Below, piece by piece: positions 22,954-31,836 of a DNA stretch of 64,000 nucleotides. Position 1 is the first letter of the stretch; the number at the start of each line of letters is the position of its first letter. The DNA lies in contig NC_034010.1 of assembly GCF_000346465.2 (NCBI RefSeq), forward strand, positions 5,831,394 to 5,895,393. Reading direction: 5' to 3'. This DNA comes from Prunus persica (lineage: Eukaryota; Streptophyta; Magnoliopsida; Rosales; Rosaceae). Under the pieces are notes generated by a model, which made no database searches, was not told where the DNA came from, and saw only the letters and a program-made list of their open reading frames with translations. Made by a program: the position numbers and the translations under genes.

Positions 22954-23634
22954 TGTTGGAATTTTAAAAGGTTTTAAAAATTTAACCGTTTTATTTATTT
23001 AATTATTTTGGCTGTTTTATTTTATTTATTATGGGGGTTATAAATATTTAATATTCAGGTTTTATTTCTGGTTGGTGAATGCCTTAATTTTTTGGTTGGT
23101 GAACTTTTATGGTTGGTGAAGGTTATATGTTTTTGGATGCCTATAAAAGGCCACTCCTCCTTCACATTTGAAACACACAAATACACACAATAACACACGA
23201 TATATACAATACACTATCAGAATATCGCATACACATTCTAATTCTCTCCTTTTCTACTTTTACATATATTCTCTACTTTATTATTATTATTTTGGGCAAT
23301 GGTTATGTGACTTGGATACTTATATCTGTCTGTGAACGTGCTCATAGCGGATCTTGAGTTTGTGTACAAGGGGTCGTATCTTGGAGTCTTGTAGACCGTC
23401 AGTACCTGCACGTAGGGAGGCTACAAAGGCTTTAGGACAGCGTCTTTGACGTGCTTCACCGTACCAAACTCACCTTCTTACTTATTATTTATTTTCCTTT
23501 TACTTACCTATTATTTTGTTTTCTTCAATTTCATCATACCTTCAAAGCTTTCCAATTTATTTATATGTTATTTATAATATAAATATTTTGTATTTGGCTT
23601 TACGGAAAGAGGAAAACTATTATTTTTTATAACA
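22954..23634 (+). repeat. 3' long terminal repeat
   Basis: 681 bp, offset exactly 4,348 bp from the 5' LTR, with the TATA box at the same relative place (23142). No substitution was noticed in side-by-side reading. Confidence 0.95.
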
Positions 23635-23938
23635 CAAAGTTCGACAAGAACTTGAAGAAAACAGGGATGCTGATATGGACTAGATCTTCTCTATTCTTCC
23701 CTCGAATCTTCAGAACCAAATTATGGATTATATGCAGACACCAGATGAAAGTGGAACGGAAGATGGAAGAGACGGAGTTGTGGTTATCTAAATATCATAT
23801 CCCCAAAAGTTTGAATAAGGATGTCAAGTCGCAGATGATGAACAAGGTACGACAAGAACTTGAAGAAAACGGGGATGCCGATTTGGACCATATCTTCACT
23901 GGTAGGCCTAGAATTTTTTTAGTGGAGGTGCAATATTG
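23635..23938 (+). pseudogene. CNGC pseudogene, part 2, with duplicated C-linker exon
   Basis: After the target duplication the interrupted exon resumes: NKV is followed by RQELEENRDADMD, a stop, then IFSILPSNLQNQI. It runs straight into a second, diverged copy of the same exon in another frame (RHQMKVERKMEETELWLSKY, PKSLNKDVKSQMMNKVRQEL, EENGDADLDHIF, ending at 23900). The two copies match the region at 18443-18605 plus its continuation, so the exon was tandemly duplicated before or apart from the retrotransposon insertion. The cyclic-nucleotide-binding domain that should follow is missing. Confidence 0.85.
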
Positions 23939-24022
23939 ACCGAGTATGAAAAATGGTTTTTCGGAATAATCATTTTCTCAAGATAATTTTTGGCATTTTA
24001 GTATGAAATATATCATTTTTAG

Positions 24023-24500
24023 CAGTGGCGGAGCTAGGATTTCACAATAGAGGGGGCCTTTCACAAAAAATTTAAAAATAATTTGAATAGGAGTCCTCAA
24101 GCGCTAAAGGGGTTAATAAGTTAACAATATTATTTCATACTGATTAATAATTATCCATTTATTACAATCATAATTGTCCTGAATTTCATATTTTAACATG
24201 GTTGAATATTAATATCATAATCTACACTATTAAAGACTTAAAATTGAATATTTTATACTTCAACAGAGAGAAGAAATACAAAATTTTTCATAAATCCCAA
24301 TATTAAGATACCCTACTTAGACATGTAAAATAGGGGAAAGGGGAATTCACAAAGCTTAAATTAGTCAAAAGAGGAAGAGGAGGAAAAAAAAAAAAAAAAT
24401 TTTACTCCAAGAAGCAAACAGATAGGTAAAAATATGAGAAAATAAAAAAAAATGAGAGAGGGCCTGGGCCCACCCTGGTCCTTAGGTGGCTCCGCCAGTG
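24023..24500. mobile_element. hAT-type MITE, 478 bp
   Basis: The ends CAGTGGCGGAGCTAGG and ...GGTGGCTCCGCCAGTG are inverted repeats with two or three mismatches. A perfect 8-bp target duplication ATTTTTAG flanks it (24015-24022 and 24501-24508). The length of the duplication and the CAGTG-type terminus fit hAT. There is no coding capacity. Confidence 0.9.
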
Positions 24501-25239
24501 ATTTTTAGCCTAAATCGTATTTTACACTAAAACCATATTTTCATATTTTGATTTGGTGGGAATTTGATTTTCTAGTATTTTTATTTGAATCCAAATAGGG
24601 AGTAATTCCTTATTTACATTGTAACCTTAAGTAAATGGAGTAATATAAAAATAAATGAAAGTAAAAGGACAAAGACATTAATGTTGAAAATGGAAATAAG
24701 GTAATCTGTACACCGGTTGAGCAAATGGGCAATTTGAAGCACTTACAATGGTTTTTCCGGCGAGAGGAGGTGCATCAGAGCTAATAAACTTTGTTTGAAG
24801 CCTGATAAAGAAGTTGAGAAGTATATTTTAGTTAAAGTTCATAGGGGAAACTAGCAAATGTACATGCTTTGAGAATACTTATATGTGTTAGTTTTATTAT
24901 TAACAATCTAGGAATACAGATATTAAAATGAAATGTCAAATCTAGGAATACAGATCATTTTAAACATAAACTCTATCTCTATGCGTATGAACAGGTGCTA
25001 TCAAATTAATTGTAACTAAAATCTATAAAACATGGGGCAAATACAATCAATTATAGGAGAAAGATAATCCAGTTGGGGAAATTCTATAGTGGACCTGGCG
25101 CATGGATGCGCCAAGTCCCATTGACGGTTAGATTGCGCTAAATTTTTTTATGTTAATCTACACCATTGGATGGGATAACTTGAAAACCTGCTCAACATGT
25201 TAATCTACACCATTGGATGGGATAATTGGATGGGATAAT

Positions 25240-25690
25240 CTACATCAAGTTTGGTGACCATGTTTCCCCTGTTTTCGTCTCCAAGTTGCCCTCTAAAGTT
25301 TTTGGGTGTGTTGCCTATGTTCATGTCTATTCTTATCAAGAGTAAACTTGATCATTATGCTTTGTGATGTGTCTTTATTGGTTATTCTTATACTCATAAG
25401 GGTTATAAGTGCTATCATCCACCTACCTAGAAGGTGCATGTTACTTTGGATATGACTTTCCATGAAGAAGTGCCCTATTATGTCTCTCCCTCCTCTCCAA
25501 TTAAGGGGGAGAGGGTGAGTGAATTAGAGAGTCTTGGATTGGAGAATCTTGGACTTGAATTGGAGAATGATGTTTTTGAAGATACTGCTCTAGGGAAGGA
25601 GACGACCGGTCGCACTGAAGCAAGCAACCAGTCGCCCATATATGAAGATGAAACATGTGGTCTCAGTGATGAAACATCTAGCATCAGCTA
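25240..25690 (+). pseudogene. Ty1/copia polyprotein relic
   Basis: Degenerate reading with frameshifts: KVFGCVAYVHVY, FIGYSYTHKGYKCYHPPT, then the open frame 25434-25691 (MHVTLDMTFHEEVPYY...). The order FGC-AYVH, GY-KGY-CY and V-DVTF-E is that of the end of copia integrase and the linker to reverse transcriptase. No LTRs are recognisable nearby and no RT motif follows. Confidence 0.8.
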
Positions 25691-25754
25691 GTTGGGATGT
25701 TGTTAGAGTTGGAACTTGGAACATCACTGAATATAGCATAAGCTATTGTTTTGA

Positions 25755-25840
25755 AATTGATACATTTTGGACATTTTGGGGCAACATTGTAATTTGTATC
25801 ATGCAAATTTAGTTTGGCCCAAAATGTATCAAATTATAAG
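25755..25840. repeat. Small inverted repeat
   Basis: aaattgatacattttgg and cccaaaatgtatcaaatt face each other about 50 bp apart; a small foldback of unknown origin between the copia relic and the proton channel gene. Confidence 0.6.
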
Positions 25841-26098
25841 TTGGTTGTAGAACTAGTTTACCTATCCTGTATTAGATAATTTATATACTCAAAACAGAAA
25901 TATTCGACTTAGATAGATACCTAATTGTGTCTAGTCCCATTATCGAAACGCAATTATGTTGTGTGTGTGTTATCCGGATCGTCCCGTTATAAAAAACATG
26001 CTCGTAATTATCCTATCCTTTCAAATAATTTAAACAAGGGTAAATTCCTTATACTATGATAACCGTTGATCATAACATAAGGTGAAGAATTGTGATGA

Positions 26099-26863
26099 CT
26101 AGCGAGTAGAATATTGATCTAAATCTTCCTGGAGCTTCTCGATAATCTTGTCCTGCTCACTAATGGTCTCTGCGAGTCTCCTGTTCTCTTCCTTCAGCAT
26201 CTCAAACTGGCAAACAACACTTTGAATCTGCGCTTCAATGGCCTCATCGCTCAACTCAAAAGCACTCTCTACAACCCTAACAACACGCCACAAACTCACC
26301 ACAACAAGCAGCCCCCCTCCCTTCCTCTCGAAAAAAGCTTCTAAAACCAGCGCACCCATCAAAACGACGCCGTCAATGACGTAACCGGGACGCCGCCGGA
26401 GAAACGTACGCATGCCAAGCCCCACAGCTTGAGCCATCGTCTTTGCCGAAAGCAGGGCGAGGATAGCAATGCCCACCCAATGGTACCAAATTTCTGGTGT
26501 GGTTTTTTTGTTCTTGTTTGGTGAGTTGTTGCACTTGGTTAGCAAAGATGAGGAGAGTTCAAGGATGGTGAGGATGAGATCTACAATGAGGAGGGAGATA
26601 GAAATCACATGGATTGGTGCAGACTCTAGAAAATTGGCCAAGTGGGTTCTCCATGGTGTTAAATTTAGGTCTTGAAATTGTGTGGAATTATTATTATCAA
26701 ACCAAAAAAACCTGTGCCAATGTTGCCTTCTATGCCAGCTCCTTGTCAGGCTCTGGATTGAGGCTTCAGTGGATTCAACAGAGAATGAGTTGGTGGTGGT
26801 GGTGGTGGTGGTTGTGGGAGGCCCAGGTTGTTGAATTTGAATCTGAGATGAGGCAATTTTCAT
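26099..26863 (-). CDS. HV1: Voltage-gated proton channel Hv1-like protein
   Basis: An intact single-exon frame of 254 residues. After a variable, T-rich N-terminus, four membrane segments form a voltage-sensor domain: S1 about 83-106 with Asp95 (IVDLILTILEL) at the place of the proton-selectivity Asp; S2 about 126-150; S3 about 161-178 with Asp164 (YVIDGVVL); S4 about 184-199 with SLWRVVRVVE. A C-terminal coiled coil (about 205-250) would mediate dimerisation as in animal Hv1. There is no separate pore domain. S4 has Arg193 and Arg196, while the position of the first animal Hv1 gating Arg is Ser190. The protein should conduct protons across a membrane, probably the plasma membrane. Family assignment is from the S1, S3 and S4 signatures and overall length. 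Confidence 0.88.
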   Translation of the reverse strand: MKIASSQIQIQQPGPPTTTTTTTTNSFSVESTEASIQSLTRSWHRRQHWHRFFWFDNNNSTQFQDLNLTPWRTHLANFLESAPIHVISISLLIVDLILTILELSSSLLTKCNNSPNKNKKTTPEIWYHWVGIAILALLSAKTMAQAVGLGMRTFLRRRPGYVIDGVVLMGALVLEAFFERKGGGLLVVVSLWRVVRVVESAFELSDEAIEAQIQSVVCQFEMLKEENRRLAETISEQDKIIEKLQEDLDQYSTR

Positions 26864-27120
26864 TATTGGTTTTGGAAATTTGGAGTTTTAAGTTTGTGTT
26901 TTTGGTTTTTTTGGGTTTGATTCGGTGCTTTGGAGTGCAAGCTTGGAGTTGATGATATGCTTTGGAGTCACGTTGAATGAATGCCATGCTGTGCAGTGCA
27001 GTTGTATTGCATGTGTCACTATTGGAGATGCGTTAAGCATCAAATCAAAGCACCTCCTCACCTTTTTTTTCTATATACTCATTTCTGTTTTGCTTTTTTT
27101 TTTCTTTTTTGTTTTGGGGG

Positions 27121-27454
27121 TCTGACTTCTCTCGCATGGGATGGAACCTAAATGTTTGGGTACCCATGTGAGAGAGAGCTGGGCTGTTATAGCTGTAGCA
27201 TTTTCATTGTCAGCTGAATCTGATGCCGTGAAGACTGGCTCTTTGAAGAGCAGTGCAGAGCAAGAAAACCTTCAAGATGAAAGTGGTCTTTTCGTTGTCC
27301 TCCCAATTTCGGCTGAAAGCACTGTTGCAGATAAGTCTTTGATCAAGCATATATAATATATATCATCCCTGTAAAGAACACCAATATCATATTGAGTATT
27401 AATGCAATCTACAAATTCGCCATTCCTTTGTAGAAATAATGAAGGTATTATAAA
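27121..27454 (+). pseudogene. Shrunken mosaic copy of the TatB region
   Basis: Three blocks match, in order and orientation, separate parts of the region 4.5-7 kb downstream. 27121-27214 matches 31891-31979 (intron 1 of the TatB-like gene), 27213-27324 matches 32798-32909 (exon 5), and 27331-27452 matches 34528-34649 (beyond that gene). The 818 and 1,618 bp between them are missing; the first junction has a 2-bp overlap (GC) and the second a 6-bp filler (ttgcag). Because intron sequence is present it is a DNA-level copy, not a retrocopy. A frame (27141-27356) runs through it, but nothing suggests it is used. Confidence 0.9.
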
Positions 27455-28710
27455 TCCTTTAACAGTTTAGTCCCTAATTTAAAGAAGAAAAACAAATTTG
27501 ACAACAGCAACCTTAAATTTACAAATTGTCACACCATTGATCCCTTCTTCTATCTTACTATAAAGTCACACGTTATTGTAGTGAGTCCATGTTTTTCTTA
27601 CATTACATTAAAACCAAGTTAATGTCAGATGAATTAAAATGTGCCATATAGACAATAAGTAAGAATACTTATCAAAGGCCAATAGGGTATAATTCAGTTG
27701 GTTAAGCTATTCCATCTCCACTCATATGAGCATAGACTCCAGCAGAGACGGACCTAAAATTTGAAAATAAGATAAGCTAAATTTATTTTACATACAAACT
27801 TATCACATGATGTCCAAGTTAATTTTTTTTTTTTCACTACACGACTTATCGCACGATGTCTAAGTCATCATCTCTCGATACCAGCTTATCACAACTGATA
27901 TCAAAACTGATTGTCGTTGATCTCAAAACCAATTTCAAATAGATATGGGCAAATTTCAAAGATTCCATCACTATATTGGTATGAATGAAGTTTGGAGTTT
28001 TGATAAACTTGAATATTCGATTTTTTTTTTCTAAATTAAATCCCACTTTTACTTCAAAAGTTGTACATTGGAAGGATTTGACTAGCCACATTTTCTCTCT
28101 CCTATCTAGCCACACTTAGCTAGCCACTGTTCACAAAACTAAATTGATTAATGTATGCTTCATTAAATTTTTTTTGCTACAGGACGCAAGTACATGGTTT
28201 TTAATAATTTAAACTTTTATTATTATTTGAATTTAAATATTTATAAGAAATTTATATATATTTTTTTTCAGTTTAAACAGAATTTTGACGGAAATGACCA
28301 TATTTGTTAACATATATAAATACATAGACTAAATTAGCTAAATTGATAACACGATGACTAAATTAGTTTATTAGGAAAAACACCAAAACTATTTTGCCAT
28401 TTAAGCAAATTAAAAAAAATGTTTTTTATTTTGAATTGATAGGTAACATAAATAAAATATAGATATAAAATTATGTTTTCAAACAAAAAAAAAAAAAACA
28501 GATAGTGAAACAAATGAATTTTTTTATACGAAGCAAATGAATTTACTTTGAACTTTGTCAAAAAGATTTGACTTTGACTCAAAAAAGGAAGAGAAAAAAC
28601 AATATCCGAAAAATATTGAAAAGGAGAGAAGAGAGAGGCGGTAGTGAAGATTTAAAAGCAACTTTTCCAGTTGCTAGCGTTTTCTAATCAACGTCGCCGA
28701 GCTTCGCGCC
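27455..28710. other. Intergenic region upstream of the TAF1C-like gene
   Basis: AT-rich DNA. 28150-28400 is the second copy of the dispersed repeat seen at 60-310. 28600-28710 probably contains the promoter and leader of the next gene; no distinct core promoter element was found. Confidence 0.45.
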
Positions 28711-31488
28711 ATGGGGTCGTCTCAGATCTCCACAGAAGAATGGAAATCTCTCTTCCCAATTTCCTCAGTCTTCAAGCCTCCCCTCCTCCTTTCAAACCCT
28801 TCTCTAAAACCCATCCTGGGTCCTCTGATCTTCAACCCTAAACCCAACTCCACAACCCTCCTTTTCTCTTCTTCCTCTTCTCTCCTTGCCCCTCTCCCTC
28901 CTTTACCTCATCTCTCTCTACCTCGTTTTCTCCTCACTTCCCCCTCTGACTCTGCCCCTCTTCCCTCCTCCGTTCCCTCCGTAGCCTCCTTCTTGGGCCC
29001 GCACCACCCCAAAAGCGACGTATCCTCGTCTCTCCTCTACAACCGTCTTGAATTCCTACAGTGCCCGCAGATTAACACCGTCGTTGTATTCTTCCCCACC
29101 GGTGAAAACTCTGATCAAGTTGGGTTCTTGCAGTTGGTGTTAAAAGGTTCGACCTTTGATGTCAAAGTGGATGAAAACGGAGGGGTTTTCGCTTCCAGGC
29201 GGTGGTTTAGTTATCGGATTTCGAGGATTTCAGTGAACCCGATTCCGGGGTTTTCGAGTTTAAGAGGTAATGGTTCTTGTGTGACAATTGGGTATTTATT
29301 GGCTTCTACTATGTACTCTGTGCATTGGTTTATTGTAAAGGTTGGAGATTTTGGTCCAAATTCAGATAGTAGGGTTAGTTTAGTTCATTTGGGTAGTAAG
29401 ATTTTCAAGACTTGCTGTGTTGTACATGCTTGTTGGAGTCCACATTTATTGGAAGAGAGTGTGGTCTTGTTAGAGAATGGTGATTTATTCTTGTTTGATT
29501 TGGACTCTCGTCTAAAAACCCCCCACACTTTGAATGCAAATTTCAAATTTAATGGGACCAGATTGAAAGTGCCCTGGGATATTGATGATGGTTCGGGTAG
29601 TTCACGAAATTATAGGTGGTTGAGTTGTGAGTTCAGTTGGCACCCTAGACTTTTGATAGTTGCACGTTCAGATGCAGTTTTCTTAGTTGATTTGAGGGCC
29701 CATGAGTGTAATGTTAGTTGTTTGATGAAAATTGAGATGTTGCATTTGTATGCCTTCATTGAAAAGGAGCAGTTCCTTGTGCTTTCGAAGGCAGGTTCTG
29801 ATGATTTTCACTTTGTTTTGGCTTCTGACACTTTGTTAGTTGTTTGTGATGTGCGCAAGCCATTGATGCCAGTGTTGCAATGGGCTCATGGCCTTGATAA
29901 ACCAAGTTATGTTGATGTTTTAAGACTGTCAGAGTTGAGGTCACAGTCGAGGGATGACAAATTTAATTGGGCTTCTGACTCGGGTTTTTGCATTATAGTG
30001 GGGTCGTTTTGGAATTGTGAGTTTAGTATCTTTTGCTATGGACCTTCCCTCCCAGCTCCGATAGGATCAGTAGCTTCGAAAATAGCAGAACTTCGGAAAT
30101 CCTTCTATGCATGGGAGCTCCCTTCAGATCTTTTATTGTCAGGACATGAGTGCCATTGCGGAAGCTGTCTTGTAAAAGAAGAGTTTTCAAAAGACGCTCT
30201 TCCTGAATGGATTGATTGGCAGCAGAAGAAAGAAATTGTTTTGGGCTTCGGCATTGTAAACAAAGATCTGTCTGCTCTGCTTTCTGAACCAGATGAATTT
30301 GGTGGTTTTACATTGATAAGGCTTTTGTCCTCAGGGAAGCTTGAATTACAGAGATATTGTGCATCGTTTGATTCTGTACAAAAAGTAGAAGAATCACACG
30401 GAGAACATTTGCTTTTTAAGGATTATTTGCTGTACTCCCTAGTTGATGAGGAATACAAATTTCCTAGGAGATTTAAGTACCTTAAACTTGACTACCTCTG
30501 TGGTTATCTGAATGGTAATCTTGATGAAGTCTTAGATGACAAAATAAAAATTCCCTATAATGATCAAGGGAAGGAACTTTTTAGCTCAGAGTTTCATGAA
30601 ACTTTATGCAAAAAGTTAGATGCTTGTGGTTTTGGTAAGTTTAGATCATCTCCTGCAGTTACAAGTGTTTTAAATGACATTAGCTTGCCCGCAAGCATAC
30701 ACGAGGTTGTTTTGAAGAGATTGTGGTCAGGGTTGCCCATTGAGCTTCTGCAACTGGCCTTTTCTAACAACTCTGAAATCCTTGAAGTGCTTGTGGACAA
30801 AAATAGGGTGGCTTTGGAATTCTCTGTAGTACCAGACCTATCTCAGTTGCCTCCTTTCATTTTAAGGAAGTCTTCATGCCGCAGCAATAAGTGGTCACAG
30901 AAAGTGCAACCTGGTGATGCCCTTGTGGGTCCAGTTCTTCCTCTTCCTGTTTTGCTTGCACTTCATGAATATCGCAATGGATGTCCGAATTCAGATGAAA
31001 AATCAGGTAGATTTTCAGTAGAGGCAGAAATCAATCGCAGCTGTGATGAGGTCATGCAGGTCACCGGTGAACTCGCTGTTTCTATTTCTGAGGCTGAGAT
31101 TGTCAATAATCCAGTGACGTCCCTTGCTAATGATGGAGACGAGACATGGAGAAGCTCTCAAAAGTCAAAACCTTTCTTTTCATATCAGCCAGTTGCGGCT
31201 AAAGGATCTCCACAGGGCAAATCTGTTTATAAGGATGACAGGTTTGACACCTTAATTTCTAAAGTGTCTGATAAGAAGCATGTATCCAACGACAATCAGG
31301 ATAATGTCGGACTAGAACTATTTGATGATCTTTGCCCTGTAGAGTTGAGATTTGATGCTTCTTCCCTGAAGTTTGAACAGAAGGAATTGGAGGCGTATTC
31401 TAAATTGAAGGGGGAATTCTTAAAATGGCAAAAGAGCTTTGACTTGTATCAAGAATTCTGCTCTCGGATTGAATCAAAAAGCTCATAA
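28711..31488 (+). CDS. TAF1C-like RNA polymerase I initiation factor subunit (likely)
   Basis: An intact intronless frame of 925 residues. The N-terminal third is Ser/Pro/Leu-rich. Residues about 190-480 contain repeated beta-strand blocks (CVVHACWSPHLLEESVVLLE, LFLFDLDSR, WLSCEFSWHPRLLIVARSDA, LLVVCDVRKPLMPVLQWAHG) that look like a WD-type propeller. These phrases resemble the propeller of metazoan TAF1C, a subunit of the SL1/TIF-IB factor that loads Pol I on rDNA promoters. The C-terminus is hydrophilic and ends in a helical segment (KLKGEFLKWQKSFDLYQEFC). If correct it acts in the nucleolus. The assignment is by remembered resemblance and is moderately sure; that it is a real conserved gene is near certain from its length. 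Start: ATG in good context (cgcgccATGG). Confidence 0.8.
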   Translation: MGSSQISTEEWKSLFPISSVFKPPLLLSNPSLKPILGPLIFNPKPNSTTLLFSSSSSLLAPLPPLPHLSLPRFLLTSPSDSAPLPSSVPSVASFLGPHHPKSDVSSSLLYNRLEFLQCPQINTVVVFFPTGENSDQVGFLQLVLKGSTFDVKVDENGGVFASRRWFSYRISRISVNPIPGFSSLRGNGSCVTIGYLLASTMYSVHWFIVKVGDFGPNSDSRVSLVHLGSKIFKTCCVVHACWSPHLLEESVVLLENGDLFLFDLDSRLKTPHTLNANFKFNGTRLKVPWDIDDGSGSSRNYRWLSCEFSWHPRLLIVARSDAVFLVDLRAHECNVSCLMKIEMLHLYAFIEKEQFLVLSKAGSDDFHFVLASDTLLVVCDVRKPLMPVLQWAHGLDKPSYVDVLRLSELRSQSRDDKFNWASDSGFCIIVGSFWNCEFSIFCYGPSLPAPIGSVASKIAELRKSFYAWELPSDLLLSGHECHCGSCLVKEEFSKDALPEWIDWQQKKEIVLGFGIVNKDLSALLSEPDEFGGFTLIRLLSSGKLELQRYCASFDSVQKVEESHGEHLLFKDYLLYSLVDEEYKFPRRFKYLKLDYLCGYLNGNLDEVLDDKIKIPYNDQGKELFSSEFHETLCKKLDACGFGKFRSSPAVTSVLNDISLPASIHEVVLKRLWSGLPIELLQLAFSNNSEILEVLVDKNRVALEFSVVPDLSQLPPFILRKSSCRSNKWSQKVQPGDALVGPVLPLPVLLALHEYRNGCPNSDEKSGRFSVEAEINRSCDEVMQVTGELAVSISEAEIVNNPVTSLANDGDETWRSSQKSKPFFSYQPVAAKGSPQGKSVYKDDRFDTLISKVSDKKHVSNDNQDNVGLELFDDLCPVELRFDASSLKFEQKELEAYSKLKGEFLKWQKSFDLYQEFCSRIESKSS

Positions 31489-31693
31489 ATGTTTCTTTAA
31501 TTCTTTTTTCCATGTTCCTGCAAATTTTTCACCACCGAGTTAAAACCCTCTCTTCTGTAATTGTTTTCCCTGTAATTAATTTTGATTTATTTAGATTATA
31601 GATGAATAGGAAAAGTTCCTGTGTATACAACAGGATCATAATGTAAACAGCCACAGCTACCCAGACAAATCGTTTTATACAGTAAGGCCCAAA
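31489..31693. other. Short gap between the TAF1C-like and TatB-like genes
   Basis: Only 205 bp separate the stop codon at 31488 from the next ATG. It must contain both the 3' end of the first transcript and the promoter or leader of the second; no clear AATAAA or TATA was picked out. Confidence 0.5.
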
Positions 31694-31770
31694 ATGTTTG
31701 GTATTTCATATGGAAAGCTCTTCCTCTTGATTGGAGCCACAGCTGCTGTAGTCGGTATACACCCAATATC

Positions 31771-31836
<66 letters not shown>

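Larger units (their letters stand above)
18606..23634. mobile_element. LTR retrotransposon, 5,029 bp, non-coding interior
   Basis: Direct repeats 18606-19286 and 22954-23634 are both 681 bp and appear identical by eye. They start TGTTGG and end ATAACA, and the element is flanked by the perfect 5-bp target duplication CAAAG (18601-18605, 23635-23639). A purine-rich tract (ttgtgggggat) precedes the 3' LTR. The 3.67-kb interior holds only short frames and no gag, protease, integrase or reverse transcriptase. It is therefore a non-autonomous, LARD-like element mobilised in trans. No clear initiator-Met tRNA binding site follows the 5' LTR. Identical LTRs imply a very recent insertion. Confidence 0.95.

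Noticed and set aside
26469..26987. Several frames on both strands overlapping the proton channel gene
   Set aside because: They are shadows of the intact minus-strand Hv1-like gene and show no protein-like pattern.
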